Of a DNA stretch of 64,000 nt, positions 35,522-44,206 are shown one piece after another. The translations under genes and the position numbers were made by a program. Positions within the stretch are counted from its first letter, which is position 1, and each line of letters opens with the position of its first letter. The notes beneath the pieces are model-generated. The model searched no databases. It was not told the origin of the DNA and worked only from the letters and a program-made list of their open reading frames with translations. This DNA comes from Sphingomonas phyllosphaerae 5.2 (lineage in GTDB: Bacteria; Pseudomonadota; Alphaproteobacteria; Sphingomonadales; Sphingomonadaceae): the NCBI RefSeq assembly GCF_000419605.1, contig NZ_ATTI01000001.1, positions 2,204,501 to 2,268,500 of the forward strand. The letters run 5' to 3'.

Positions 35522-36907
35522 ATGGCCATGGCCGATCTCTTTGCCGGGTTCGAACCCGTCCTTCCTCCCGCTGCCCCGATCGCGGACGATCACGCTCCGC
35601 TTGCCGACCGCCTGCGTCCACGCGCGCTTGCCGAAGTCATCGGACAGCGCCACCTGCTCGGCCCCGACGCGCCGCTGACGATGATGATCGGTTCGCGGCG
35701 GCTGTCGTCGTTCGTGCTGTGGGGTCCGCCGGGTGTCGGCAAGACCACGATCGCGCGACTGATCGCGGCCGAGGCCGATTATGCATTCGTGCAATTGTCG
35801 GCGGTGTCGACCGGGATCGCGGACCTGCGCCGCACGCTGGCGACCGCGCGCGACCTGCGCAAGGCGGGCCGCTCCACCGTCGCCTTCATTGACGAGCTGC
35901 ACCGCTTCTCCCGCCCGGTGCAGGATGCGCTGCTTCCAGCGGTCGAGGACGGGACGATCGTGCTGGTCGGCGCGACGACCGAGAACCCCAGCTTCAGCCT
36001 GGTCGCCGCACTGCTGTCGCGTGCCAAGGTCTTCACGCTCGAACGGCTGACCGCTGCCGAGCTCGACACCGTCGTACAGCGCGCCGAAGCGCACGAGGGC
36101 CGAACGCTGGCGCTGGCGCCCGATGCGCGCGCCGCGTTGCTCGCGATGGCGGACGGCGATGCGCGCTACCTGCTGGGCCTGTGCGAGACGCTGTTCCTTG
36201 TCGCGCCGGCCGCACCGATCGACGTCGCCGCGCTGGCCGCAATCGTCCAGAAGCGCGCGCCGCTTTACGATCGTGGGCAGGAGGAGCATTTCAACCTGCT
36301 CAGCTGCTTCCACAAAAGCCTGCGCGGCAGCGATGCCGATGCCGCACTATATTGGGCGGCGCGAATGGTGCGCGGCGGCGAGGACGCGGGCGTGATCTTC
36401 CGGCGGCTGGCGTGCGCGGCATCCGAGGACGTCGGCATGGCCGATCCGCAGGCGCTGGTGCAGGTGATGACCGCATGGCAGGCGTTCGAGCGCGTCGGGA
36501 TGCCGGAGGGCCGACTGTTCCTGGCGCAGGCGATCAACTATGTCGCCACCGCACCGAAGTCGAACGCGTCCTATGTCGCGTTCGACCGTGCGAGTGCGCT
36601 GGCCCGCGACACCGGCTCGCTGCCGCCGCCCAAGCACATCCTCAACGCCCCGACCAGGCTGATGAAGGAACTCGGCTATCACGAGGGTTACCGCTACGAC
36701 CACGACTATCCCGATGCTTATGCCGCGCAGGACTTCTTCCCGGCCGAGGCGGGCGCGCACGTCTTCTACGAACCACACGAACGCGGCTACGAACGCGAGA
36801 TCCGCAAGCGCCGCGCCTTCTGGGCAAGCGCACGCGCGCGGCGGGAGGAAGAGGAAGGCCGGACGACCGCTTCCGACGAGCACCCCGACCCGTCGACCGT
36901 GATGTGA
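35522..36907 (+). CDS. rarA: Replication-associated recombination protein A (RarA/MgsA)
   Basis: The 461-residue AAA+ ATPase has [20 protein letters not shown], Walker [16 protein letters not shown], sensor region [20 protein letters not shown] and [19 protein letters not shown]. The tetramerisation C-terminus has [20 protein letters not shown] and [14 protein letters not shown], then [18 protein letters not shown]. It acts at stalled replication forks with SSB and is related to clamp-loader subunits. ATG 35522 and ATG 35528 are both possible and no clear ribosome site helps. It faces the YqjI-like gene across its operators. Confidence 0.93.
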   Translation: MAMADLFAGFEPVLPPAAPIADDHAPLADRLRPRALAEVIGQRHLLGPDAPLTMMIGSRRLSSFVLWGPPGVGKTTIARLIAAEADYAFVQLSAVSTGIADLRRTLATARDLRKAGRSTVAFIDELHRFSRPVQDALLPAVEDGTIVLVGATTENPSFSLVAALLSRAKVFTLERLTAAELDTVVQRAEAHEGRTLALAPDARAALLAMADGDARYLLGLCETLFLVAPAAPIDVAALAAIVQKRAPLYDRGQEEHFNLLSCFHKSLRGSDADAALYWAARMVRGGEDAGVIFRRLACAASEDVGMADPQALVQVMTAWQAFERVGMPEGRLFLAQAINYVATAPKSNASYVAFDRASALARDTGSLPPPKHILNAPTRLMKELGYHEGYRYDHDYPDAYAAQDFFPAEAGAHVFYEPHERGYEREIRKRRAFWASARARREEEEGRTTASDEHPDPSTVM

Positions 36908-37142
36908 TCCGCAAGCGCGCTACTTGCCGACGGTATAAGAAGCGATGCGGAAAACGGGACATCGGCGGCCCGGGCGCAAGAACGCTGCGGGTCAAACGCC
37001 CGGACGCGGACGCCGTTTGACACCGCCGCACCGCTGATCGATTGCCTTTGCCGCACAACCGGATAACGCGCGTACCGGTGACTCCAGCATCTTCAAAGCG
37101 ACCGCCGCGTCGATCCGCCCGCCCAAGCGTTCACCGCCCGTA

Positions 37143-38198
37143 ATGCCAGCCACTCCCCATATCGCCGCGATCGGCACCGCCGTGCCCGCGCACGACATTC
37201 ACGCCGATTTCGTCGCCTGGGCACATGGACGGTTGCCCGCACGCGAGGCGCGGCTGTTCGCGCGTATGGCGACGCGTGCCGGCATCGCGCACCGCTGGTC
37301 GGTGCTTCCCGCGGCGCATGGCTCCCCGGTCGGTCCGGAGGGCTTCTACGCCGCAGAGCCGCACCCCGGCACCGCGGCGCGCATGACGATCTACGCCGAG
37401 GCCGCGCCAAAGCTTGCGCTCGCCGCGATCGCGCGCCTTCGCGAACAGGTTTCGCTGGACGGCATCACGCATCTGGTCGTCGCCAGTTGCACCGGCTTCG
37501 TCGCACCCGGCATCGACCAGATCCTCGCCCGCGAGCTGGATCTTGCCGGCAACGTCGAACGCACATTGGTCGGCTTCATGGGCTGCTACGCCGCGGTCGC
37601 CGCGTTGCGCACCGCCCGCCACATCGTCCGCTCCGAACCCGAAGCGCGCGTGCTGGTGGTGACGGTCGAGCTCTCGACGCTGCATCTCCAGGCCGATCGC
37701 GCGCTCGAACCGTTGCTGGCGATGCTGCAGTTCGGCGATGGTGCCGCCGCGGCGCTGGTCTGCGCCGCCCCCGCCGGCCTCGCGATCGGACGCCCGTTCA
37801 GCGCCGCGCTGCCCGGCTCGGCCGCCGCGATCCGTTGGGACATCACCGACCGCGGCTTCGCAATGCACCTGTCGGGCGAGGTGCCGGGGCGGATCGGCAC
37901 CGCCTTGCGCGATCCGGCGCTGGTCACCGCAATCACCGGCGGGCACAGCGCCGATCGCTGGGCGGTCCACGCCGGTGGACGCTCGATCCTCGACGCGGTC
38001 GAAGGCGCGCTGGCGCTGCCCGACGAAGCGCTTGCGGATTCGCGCGCGGTGCTCGCGGCGAACGGCAACATGTCGTCGGCGACGCTGATGTTCGTGCTGG
38101 CGCGCATTCTCGCCGGCCCGCGCGTCGCGCACGGCGTCGCGCTCGCGTTCGGCCCCGGCCTCGCCGCCGAAGGCTTCTCCTTCGCCAGCGCCGCCTGA
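37143..38198 (+). CDS. Type III polyketide synthase
   Basis: The 351-residue thiolase-fold enzyme carries the catalytic triad of type III PKSs: Cys in VASCTGFVAPGID, His in RWAVHAGGRSILDAV and Asn in LAANGNMSSATLMFVL. The length is slightly shorter than plant chalcone synthases and fits bacterial members. It condenses malonyl-CoA onto an acyl starter, probably a fatty acyl chain, to form an alkylresorcinol or alkylpyrone. The methyltransferase overlaps its stop (TGATG), and a flavoprotein follows. This order is like the srsABC phenolic-lipid genes of Streptomyces griseus. The exact product is unknown. Confidence 0.88.
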   Translation: MPATPHIAAIGTAVPAHDIHADFVAWAHGRLPAREARLFARMATRAGIAHRWSVLPAAHGSPVGPEGFYAAEPHPGTAARMTIYAEAAPKLALAAIARLREQVSLDGITHLVVASCTGFVAPGIDQILARELDLAGNVERTLVGFMGCYAAVAALRTARHIVRSEPEARVLVVTVELSTLHLQADRALEPLLAMLQFGDGAAAALVCAAPAGLAIGRPFSAALPGSAAAIRWDITDRGFAMHLSGEVPGRIGTALRDPALVTAITGGHSADRWAVHAGGRSILDAVEGALALPDEALADSRAVLAANGNMSSATLMFVLARILAGPRVAHGVALAFGPGLAAEGFSFASAA

Positions 38199-38881
38199 TG
38201 CTCGAATCCCGCGCCACTGCCGAAGAACTGATGGACGGTGACGACCTGCCGACCGACGTCTACGCCTCGGTGGTCGGCGACCTTGCGCGCGTCAACCGCG
38301 TCACGATGGCTGCACGCCCGACCTTGCGCTTCCTTGCCGCGGCGACCGTTCCGGGCGGGCGCTATCGCCTGCTCGACGTCGGCTACGGCGACGGCGACAT
38401 GTTGCGCCGGATCGCGCGCTGGGGCGAGCGGCGCGGTGTCACGTTCGACCTCACCGGCATCGACCTCAATCCCCGCAGCGAGCAGGCGGCGCGCGCGCAT
38501 ACGCCAGCCGCTGTCGCGATCGACTGGCGGACGGGCGACTATGCCGATCTCGCGGGCGCCGGCTGGGATTTCGTGATCTCCAGCCTCGTCGCGCATCACA
38601 TGACGCACGCGCAACTGGTCGCGTTCCTGCGCTTCATGCAGGGCGAGGCGCGCGTCGGCTGGCTGGTCAACGACCTTCATCGCCACGGTTTCGCCTATCG
38701 CGGCTGGCCGCTGCTCGCGCGGCTGTTTTCGTGGCACCCGATCGTCCGCCACGACGGCCACCTGTCGATCGCGCGCAGCTATCGTCCCGCTGAATGGGCG
38801 CCGCTGCTCGCCGAGGCCGGCGTCCCCGACGCGCGCGTGTTCCGCGCCTTTCCGTTCCGGCTGTGCGTCGAGCGGCGCTGA
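38198..38881 (+). CDS. SAM-dependent methyltransferase of the phenolic polyketide operon
   Basis: The 227-residue class I methyltransferase has motif I YRLLDVGYGDGDMLRRIARW, motif II FDLTGIDLNP and ISSLVAHHMTHAQLVAFLRF, with NDLHRHGFAYRGWPLLARLF typical of the group next to type III PKSs. It probably methylates the resorcinol or its oxidised product. ATG 38198 overlaps the PKS stop codon by one base, which indicates translational coupling. Which hydroxyl or carbon is methylated cannot be read from sequence. Confidence 0.84.
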   Translation: MLESRATAEELMDGDDLPTDVYASVVGDLARVNRVTMAARPTLRFLAAATVPGGRYRLLDVGYGDGDMLRRIARWGERRGVTFDLTGIDLNPRSEQAARAHTPAAVAIDWRTGDYADLAGAGWDFVISSLVAHHMTHAQLVAFLRFMQGEARVGWLVNDLHRHGFAYRGWPLLARLFSWHPIVRHDGHLSIARSYRPAEWAPLLAEAGVPDARVFRAFPFRLCVERR

Positions 38882-39954
38882 TCCTCGGCGGCGGGCCGGC
38901 GGGCGCCGCCGCGGCGATCACGCTCGCGCGTGCCGGCGCCGATCCGCTGGTGATCGAGCGCACGCGCGAAACCGGCGACGCGCTGTGCGGCGGCTTTCTA
39001 AGCTGGCGGACGCTGGAGACGCTGGGACGGCTCGGCATCGACGTCGATACGCTCAACCCGGCGCGGGTGACGCGGGTACGGCTGTTCGCACGCGGGCGCG
39101 TGGTCGAAACGCGTCTCCCCGCCGCGGCGATCGGCGTGTCGCGTGCGCGGCTCGATGCAGTGCTGCTCGATCACGCCATCGCATGCGGGGCCGCGGTGGA
39201 GCGCGGCGTCGCCGCCCGCGCGGTCGAGGATGGCGCGGTCCGCACCGCCGACGGCGCGACGCTGGATGCAGCGGCGCTGTTCCTCGCCAACGGGAAGCAC
39301 GACGTGCGCGGGCTCGCGCGTCCCGCCGAGGCGCGCGGTCGCGATCCGACGCTCGGCCTGCGCACCCGCCGCGGACCGACCCCCGCGCTGACCCGCGCGA
39401 TCGGTGACGCGATCGAGCTGCACCTCTTCGACCGCGGCTATGCCGGCATCGTCATGCAGGAAGACGGCAGCGCCAACATCTGCCTGGCGGTGCACCGCTC
39501 CCGGTTGACCGAGGCCGGAGACGCGACCCGCCTGCTGGCACTTCTGTCCGGTGAATCGCCCGCCCTCGGCGACCGGCTGGCGGCGGCCGGTGCGACCGCG
39601 ATCGAAGCCATCGCCAACGTCCCTTATGGCTGGCGCGCGCGACAGGGCGTCGCCGGCCTCTTCCGCCTCGGCGATCAGGCGGCGGTGATCCCGTCACTCG
39701 CCGGCGAGGGCATGGGCATCGCGCTCGCCAGCGGAGGCTCGGCAGCGCAGGCATGGTTGCGCGACGGCAGCGCGGGTGCAGCGGCATGGCAAGTGCGGTT
39801 CGCAGCGCAGGCGGCGCGTCCGCTGGCTGTCGCCGCAGCCGTTCGCGCAATCGCCGAACGCCCTGCCGCCTTTGCCGCGTTTCTGCCCTTGGCCGCGCGT
39901 CTCGGCCTCATCGACGCGGTCGCCGCGGCCACGCGGATTGACGACCGCCGCTAG
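38863..39954 (+). CDS. FAD-dependent oxidoreductase of the phenolic polyketide operon
   Basis: The 363-residue flavoprotein has the N-terminal FAD motif ALILGGGPAGAAAAITLARA, CGGFLSWRTLETLGRLGI, and the second FAD motif RLGDQAAVIPSLAGEGMGIA. This matches geranylgeranyl-reductase-like and aromatic hydroxylase flavoproteins. It probably hydroxylates or oxidises the methylated phenol to a quinone, as SrsC does. GTG 38863 is chosen because it lies just before the FAD motif; it overlaps the methyltransferase by 19 bases. An ATG start is not available nearby. Confidence 0.82.
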   Translation: MRRAALILGGGPAGAAAAITLARAGADPLVIERTRETGDALCGGFLSWRTLETLGRLGIDVDTLNPARVTRVRLFARGRVVETRLPAAAIGVSRARLDAVLLDHAIACGAAVERGVAARAVEDGAVRTADGATLDAAALFLANGKHDVRGLARPAEARGRDPTLGLRTRRGPTPALTRAIGDAIELHLFDRGYAGIVMQEDGSANICLAVHRSRLTEAGDATRLLALLSGESPALGDRLAAAGATAIEAIANVPYGWRARQGVAGLFRLGDQAAVIPSLAGEGMGIALASGGSAAQAWLRDGSAGAAAWQVRFAAQAARPLAVAAAVRAIAERPAAFAAFLPLAARLGLIDAVAAATRIDDRR

Positions 39955-40183
39955 AAGCGAGGCGCTCTCGCCCACGCACCACCTGCCGCCATCGACCGGA
40001 TTGAAGCGTTGGTCCGAACCCTGCCCAGCCTGAAGAGACCTGGTTTGGAAAGTCTGGCCGTGAACCAAGCTGGTCCGATGTGCGAACCGGGGCGCGGTAG
40101 CTCGCGGGCCAGCCGCCCCCTGTTCCACCGGGGGTGGACCCCTGCCGCACTCGGCGTCCGCCCGCCCAAAGCGTTACACAACG

Positions 40184-40216
40184 AAAAAGGGGCGCGGCGG
40201 TCACCCGCCACGCCCC
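40184..40216 (-). terminator. Rho-independent terminator of the trmD-rplS unit
   Basis: A 12-bp GC stem (40189-40200 with 40205-40216, one mismatch, loop TCAC) is followed on the minus strand by TTTTT (40188-40184). It lies 27 bases after the rplS stop. Confidence 0.85.
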
Positions 40217-40242
40217 CTGTCCAGGCCACAAGGTCCGGTCGA

Positions 40243-40626
40243 TTACTCGGCAGCAGCCGTCGTGCGCGGATCGCGACGCTCGGCGATACGCGCCGACTTG
40301 CCGGTGCGGCCACGCAGGTAATACAGCTTGGCGCGACGCACGGCGCCCTTGCGGACCACGTCGATCGAATCGATGTTCGGCGAATACAGCGGGAACACGC
40401 GCTCCACACCCTCGCCGAAGCTGATCTTGCGAACGGTGAACGACGAGCCCATGCCACGGTTGGCGCGGGCGATGCACACGCCTTCGTAATTCTGGACGCG
40501 GGTGCGCTCACCCTCGACCACCTTCACGCCGACCTTCAGCGTGTCGCCGGGGCGGAATTCGGGGATCTTCTTGTTCTCGAGGAACTTGGCGATCTGCTCG
40601 GCTTCGAGCGTCTGGATCAGGTTCAT
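40243..40626 (-). CDS. rplS: 50S ribosomal protein L19
   Basis: The 127-residue protein is a clear L19: [60 protein letters not shown] and [18 protein letters not shown]. It lies at the 30S-50S interface of the ribosome. The start overlaps the trmD stop by ATGA, the usual trmD-rplS order. A strong terminator follows. Confidence 0.98.
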   Translation of the reverse strand: MNLIQTLEAEQIAKFLENKKIPEFRPGDTLKVGVKVVEGERTRVQNYEGVCIARANRGMGSSFTVRKISFGEGVERVFPLYSPNIDSIDVVRKGAVRRAKLYYLRGRTGKSARIAERRDPRTTAAAE

Positions 40627-41357
40627 TGGTCGTCCTCAGTCCGTTGCCGCGCGCCAGAGGGCGTGCCGACCCGAGCGCCCTCGTGACGCTCCCACAGGTC
40701 TGGCCGCCGTAGCCGTGTGTCGATCTCCGCCTGCCGTTGCCGCCAGGCCGCGATCTTCGCATGATCCCCCGATCGCAGCACCTGCGGGATCGTGCGCCCC
40801 TCCCATTCGACCGGTCGGGTATAGTGCGGATATTCCAGGAGGCCGCTTTCGAAGCTCTCCTCGACTCCGCTCGAAGCCGCGCCCATTACGCCGGGCAGCA
40901 GCCGAACGCAAGCATCGAGCAGCACCAGCGTCGCCATCTCGCCGCCGGACAGGATATAGTCGCCGATTGAAACCTCCTCGATCCCGCGCGCCTCCAGCAA
41001 TCGTTCGTCGAACCCCTCGAACCGGCCGCACAGGATCACCGCGCCCGGCCCGCTTGCCAGGTCGCGCACCCGCGCCTGCGTCAACGGCCGTCCTCGCGGC
41101 GTCATCGCGAGCAAAGGCCGACCGTCGGCATGCGCGTCGACCGCGCGCGCGAGGACATCCGCGCGCAGCACCATGCCCGCACCGCCGCCCGCCGGCGTAT
41201 CGTCGACGGTCCGGTGGCGATCGGTGGTGAAATCACGGATGTTGACGGCATCCAGCGCCCACCGCCCCTCGCCCAGCGCACGCCCCGCCAGCGAGGTGCC
41301 GAGCGGGCCGGGAAACATCTCCGGATACAGCGTCAGGATCGTCGCGTGGAAGGTCAT
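40623..41357 (-). CDS. trmD: tRNA (guanine-37-N1)-methyltransferase
   Basis: The 244-residue SPOUT enzyme has the TrmD signatures [38 protein letters not shown], the knotted SAM site [13 protein letters not shown], then [14 protein letters not shown] and [13 protein letters not shown]. It makes m1G37 in tRNAs and prevents frameshifting, and it is usually essential. Its ATG overlaps the vapC stop by four bases (ATGA) and no good ribosome site is visible inside vapC. Translation may therefore depend on the toxin gene. rplS follows with another ATGA overlap. Confidence 0.97.
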   Translation of the reverse strand: MTFHATILTLYPEMFPGPLGTSLAGRALGEGRWALDAVNIRDFTTDRHRTVDDTPAGGGAGMVLRADVLARAVDAHADGRPLLAMTPRGRPLTQARVRDLASGPGAVILCGRFEGFDERLLEARGIEEVSIGDYILSGGEMATLVLLDACVRLLPGVMGAASSGVEESFESGLLEYPHYTRPVEWEGRTIPQVLRSGDHAKIAAWRQRQAEIDTRLRRPDLWERHEGARVGTPSGARQRTEDDQ

Positions 41358-41728
41358 CGGGTCCAGTTTTCGATATTCAGGCCGGGGATGTCGGCGAAGT
41401 CTTTTTCGTTGTTTGTGATCAACGTTACGTCGAGTGACCGCGCATGTGCCGCGATCAGCATGTCAAAGCTGCGCCTCCGGAAGGGCAATTGCGCGTAGAT
41501 CCTCGCTGCGAGGTGGTCGAACGGCAACACTTGGAACAAACGGGGAAGCTGATCGAGGACAGCCAGCGATGGCCGCTTTCCGTTCCAGCTTCCCAACGCC
41601 ACTTCAGCAAACGCGATCGACGAGATGGAAATGTCGCCCGGCCTGCACCGCTCGACGCGTTCGCGAAGTATTTGCGGCCCACCACCCAGAAGCGCGATGA
41701 TGATATTCGCATCAAGCATGAAATTCAC
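41354..41728 (-). CDS. vapC: VapC-type PIN-domain ribonuclease toxin
   Basis: The 124-residue PIN protein has the acidic residues of the active site: Asp in [13 protein letters not shown], Glu in [13 protein letters not shown], Asp in [20 protein letters not shown] and the acidic loop [14 protein letters not shown]. VapC toxins cleave tRNA or rRNA loops when antitoxin is lost. GTG 41728 overlaps the antitoxin stop (GTGA); ATG 41719 is an alternative start. Its own stop overlaps trmD. All key acids are present, so it is probably functional. Confidence 0.9.
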   Translation of the reverse strand: MNFMLDANIIIALLGGGPQILRERVERCRPGDISISSIAFAEVALGSWNGKRPSLAVLDQLPRLFQVLPFDHLAARIYAQLPFRRRSFDMLIAAHARSLDVTLITNNEKDFADIPGLNIENWTR

Positions 41729-42012
41729 GAAATTGATTTCTGCTGCCAGCCAGGCCATTCGGGATCATCCCACACGCGCGGCGACCGCTCGAGCTCACGC
41801 TGGTCGGACGTCAGTGGCTTTAGGTCAGGGCATGAGCCCCAGATGCCGCCGAGATCAATCCGACCGTCGCCATCAACCGGTTCGAACGAGAATTTTCCGG
41901 CTTCTTCGCGAACGCACACTTCCTGCCCTGCGGCGAAGCCGAGCGCCTTCGGCAGCCGCAAGGCGACAGAATTGCCGGATTTGAACACCTTGGCCCGATA
42001 TTCGTTACCCAT
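41725..42012 (-). CDS. vapB: VapB-type antitoxin with SpoVT/AbrB domain
   Basis: The 95-residue protein has an N-terminal swapped-hairpin AbrB fold (YRAKVFKSGNSVALRLPKAL, GFAAGQEVCVREE) that binds DNA. The acidic/tryptophan-rich tail (ERSPRVWDDPEWPGW) would wrap around the toxin. ATG 42012 follows AGGAGGT by five bases. It is the first gene of a vapBC pair, and an inverted repeat near its ribosome site could be its operator. Confidence 0.9.
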   Translation of the reverse strand: MGNEYRAKVFKSGNSVALRLPKALGFAAGQEVCVREEAGKFSFEPVDGDGRIDLGGIWGSCPDLKPLTSDQRELERSPRVWDDPEWPGWQQKSIS

Positions 42013-42024
42013 CGCCGACCTCCT

Positions 42025-42045
42025 GTATGTACGCCATGTATATAC
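42025..42045. promoter_or_regulatory. Inverted repeat GTATGTAC-N5-GTATATAC, candidate VapBC operator
   Basis: Two 8-base arms with one mismatch lie 13 bases before the vapB start and partly cover the control region of the oppositely oriented gene at 42081. TA antitoxins normally autoregulate through such repeats. Confidence 0.5.
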
Positions 42046-42080
42046 GGCTTCGAACGGTCGCAAGGCGGAGGCTTGGTAAC

Positions 42081-42989
42081 GTGGACGATTGCATCATCAT
42101 CGGCGCAGGCCCGGCCGGGTTGACCGCCGCCATCTACCTGGCGCGCTTCCACCTGGCGATCCGGCTGTTCGACTGCGGGTCGAGCCGCGCGGCGATGATC
42201 CCGTGCACCCGCAACCATGCCGGCTATCCCGACGGCATCGCGGGGAAGGACCTGCTCGCGTTGATGCAGGCGCAGGCCGCCCGCTACGGCGCGCGGCGGG
42301 AGGACGTGCGGGTCACCGCGCTCGCCCGCCACGGCGAGAACTTCGTCGTCACGACCGACAGCGGCACCCACCACGCACGCACCGTGCTGCTGGCCACCGG
42401 CGTCGTGAACCACCGCCCCGCGCACTTGCTGCCCGAGGTGCACGATCCGGCACTCGCACGCGGCCTGCTGCGATATTGCCCGATCTGCGACGGCTATGAA
42501 GTAACCGATCGCCGCGTCGCCGTGATCGGCACCGGTGACCACGGGATGCGCGAGGCGTTGTTCCTGCGTGGCTTCACGCGCGATATCACGCTCGTTGCAC
42601 CCGAAGGCGGACACGCACTGGATGTCGCCTGTGCCCGCGCGCTCGACGACGCCGGGATCGTGCGTGTCGAGGGACCATGCGGCGGCTATGCGATCGAGGG
42701 CGATCGGCTGGCGTTCGATACCGCGCGCGGGCGAATGGCGTTCGACAGCGTCTATCCCGCGCTCGGCTCGCGGATCCGGTCGCGGCTGGCGGTCGAGGCC
42801 GGCGCGCGGGCGAGCGACGAAGGATGCCTGGAGGTCGACGACCACCAGCGCACCAGTATTCCGGGGCTATTCGCCGCCGGCGATGTCGTGAAGGGCCTCG
42901 ACCAGATCAGCCACGCAATGGGCGAGGCCGGCGTTGCGGCCACGGCGATCCGAAACCTGCTGGCAGAGCGGCGACCGCTACGGCGATAG
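42081..42989 (+). CDS. Thioredoxin-reductase-like FAD/NAD(P) oxidoreductase
   Basis: The 302-residue flavoprotein has the FAD motif CIIIGAGPAGLTAAIYLARF, a CxxC pair in YCPICDGYEVTD, a weak second dinucleotide motif VAVIGTGDHGMREALF and the C-terminal FAD motif GLFAAGDVVKGLDQISHAMG. This is the layout of low-molecular-weight thioredoxin reductases, but the second motif deviates (GTGDHG). It may be a disulfide or ferredoxin-type reductase. GTG 42081 follows GGAGG by about nine bases. It lies opposite to the ribosomal genes, inside the normally continuous rimM-trmD interval. Confidence 0.82.
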   Translation: MDDCIIIGAGPAGLTAAIYLARFHLAIRLFDCGSSRAAMIPCTRNHAGYPDGIAGKDLLALMQAQAARYGARREDVRVTALARHGENFVVTTDSGTHHARTVLLATGVVNHRPAHLLPEVHDPALARGLLRYCPICDGYEVTDRRVAVIGTGDHGMREALFLRGFTRDITLVAPEGGHALDVACARALDDAGIVRVEGPCGGYAIEGDRLAFDTARGRMAFDSVYPALGSRIRSRLAVEAGARASDEGCLEVDDHQRTSIPGLFAAGDVVKGLDQISHAMGEAGVAATAIRNLLAERRPLRR

Positions 42990-42994
42990 TCGGG

Positions 42995-43561
42995 TCAGGG
43001 TTCGACGAAACCTGCCTCAACCACCAGCCGCTCAGGGTTCCATTCCGGCACCGCGGTCATCGGCACCATGAATGTCTTGCCATTGGCGCGTGCAATCTCG
43101 ACCACGTCCCCCGCGCCGAAGTTTTCGACCGCAACGACGCGCCCGAGCGCCTCGCCCCCGGTCGACACCGCCGCCAGTCCTAGCAGGTCGGCATGATAAT
43201 ATTCGCCTTCGCCCAGCGGCGGCAGCGCGTCGCGCGGGACGGTCAGCACCGTTCCACGCAACGCCTCCGCCGCCGTACGATCCGCGACCTCGGCGAAGCG
43301 TGCGATCGTGCCGTCACGCAGCTTCACAAGTGTCAGCGCTCCGTCGTTGAACGAACGATGCGCCGCCAGATCGTCGGCAAACACCTTCAGCCGCACCTCG
43401 CCGGCGATGCCATGCGCGCCCGCCACGGCGGCGAGCACGATGGTACCGGGCGCCGGCTCAGCCGGCGCTGTCTTCGGGCGAGCCGTCGTCTCCGTCGGGG
43501 GCGTCGTCGCGTCCTTCGGCGGGGTCGTTGGCCGAGACGCCTTGGTTGGTCGCGTCTTCAT
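42995..43561 (-). CDS. rimM: Ribosome maturation factor RimM
   Basis: The RimM core starts at about residue 42 (VLAAVAGAHGIAGEVRLKVF) and includes AEALRGTVLTVPRDALPPL, GEYYHADLLGLAAV and the PRC-barrel part GAGDVVEIARANGKTFMVPM. It assists assembly of the 30S head with S19. From ATG 43561 the protein would carry a Pro/Thr/Lys-rich 40-residue extension that RimM normally lacks, in a stretch that also encodes an acidic small frame. GTG 43438 would give the usual length but has no ribosome site. The start is therefore uncertain. Confidence 0.93.
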   Translation of the reverse strand: MKTRPTKASRPTTPPKDATTPPTETTARPKTAPAEPAPGTIVLAAVAGAHGIAGEVRLKVFADDLAAHRSFNDGALTLVKLRDGTIARFAEVADRTAAEALRGTVLTVPRDALPPLGEGEYYHADLLGLAAVSTGGEALGRVVAVENFGAGDVVEIARANGKTFMVPMTAVPEWNPERLVVEAGFVEP

Positions 43562-43604
43562 GGTCCTCGGGCGCGGTGCGCGGATCGGGATCGCTGGTCA
43601 TCAT
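43458..43604 (-). CDS. Possible acidic 48-residue protein overlapping the rimM 5' end
   Basis: A frame starting at ATG 43604 has a good AGGAG site five bases upstream. It encodes MMTSDPDPRTAPEDHEDA, then SANDPAEGRDDAPDGDDG, and stops at 43458. It is rich in Asp, Glu and Pro, has high third-position GC, and ends at the centre of a 19-base palindrome (GCGCCGGCT-C-AGCCGGCGC, 43450-43468). It could be a separate small protein, a leader coupled to rimM, or the true N-terminus of RimM separated by a frameshift. No family is recognised. Confidence 0.4.
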   Translation of the reverse strand: MMTSDPDPRTAPEDHEDATNQGVSANDPAEGRDDAPDGDDGSPEDSAG

Positions 43605-43658
43605 GCGCTCTCCTGTTCGATGGAACGGAGCCAACGCACGATGACCGGGATCGGATGC

Positions 43659-44081
43659 TTATTCGGCGGTTTCGGCCGGTGCTTCGGCCTCGGCCTCCGC
43701 AGGCGCCGGTGCCTTGGCGGCTTCGGCGGCAGCTTCCTCGGCGGCCTTCTGCTTCTCGGCGCGCTCCTCGGCGCGCTCCTTGGCCTTCTCGCCCGGCTCG
43801 GCCTTCTTCGGGTTGTTGCGCGTCTCGCGCTCCTTCACGCCCGCGGTGTCGAGGAAGCGCGCGACGCGGTCGGTCGGCTGCGCGCCGACGCTCAGCCAAT
43901 GCTTGGCGCGCTCGGCGTCGAGCACGATCCGCTTCTCGTCGTCCTTGGCGAGCAGCGGGTTGTAGTTGCCGATCTTCTCGATGAACTTGCCGTCACGCGG
44001 GCTGCGCGCGTCCGCCACGACGATGCGGTAGTACGGACGCTTCTTCGAGCCGCCACGCGACAGGCGAATGCTGAGTGCCAT
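43659..44081 (-). CDS. rpsP: 30S ribosomal protein S16
   Basis: Residues 1-80 are a clear S16: [40 protein letters not shown] and [20 protein letters not shown]. Residues 85-140 form a charged Ala/Glu/Lys-rich tail, a feature of sphingomonad S16 proteins that is absent from E. coli S16. It binds 16S rRNA early in 30S assembly. It is followed by rimM and preceded by ffh, the standard order. Confidence 0.98.
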   Translation of the reverse strand: MALSIRLSRGGSKKRPYYRIVVADARSPRDGKFIEKIGNYNPLLAKDDEKRIVLDAERAKHWLSVGAQPTDRVARFLDTAGVKERETRNNPKKAEPGEKAKERAEERAEKQKAAEEAAAEAAKAPAPAEAEAEAPAETAE

Positions 44082-44106
44082 GTGTCTTTCCTTGCCTTCT
44101 TCTATC

Positions 44107-44202
44107 CGTCGCCCCTGCGGAGGCAGGAACCATTTTTGTGCATCAACAATCGGCGCCCCTCGTCATGGAGAGACATGGGCCCCTGCCTCCGCAGGGGCGA
44201 CG
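44107..44202. repeat. Perfect 21-bp inverted repeat between ffh and rpsP
   Basis: The arms 44107-44127 and 44182-44202 are exact reverse complements (core GCCCCTGCGGAGGCAGG), with a 54-base loop. It fills the intergenic space between ffh (stop 44207) and rpsP (start 44081) on the minus strand. It is REP-like, or a structure that separates the two transcripts. Confidence 0.6.
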
Positions 44203-44206
44203 ATCG

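Noticed and set aside
36908..37142. Small RNA or tRNA before the type III PKS
   Set aside because: No cloverleaf, CCA end or TTCGA loop; weak GC-rich pairings only.
39955..40183. Remnant gene between the flavoprotein and rplS terminator
   Set aside because: Frames are short and Arg-rich without motifs or ribosome sites; I see nothing supportable.
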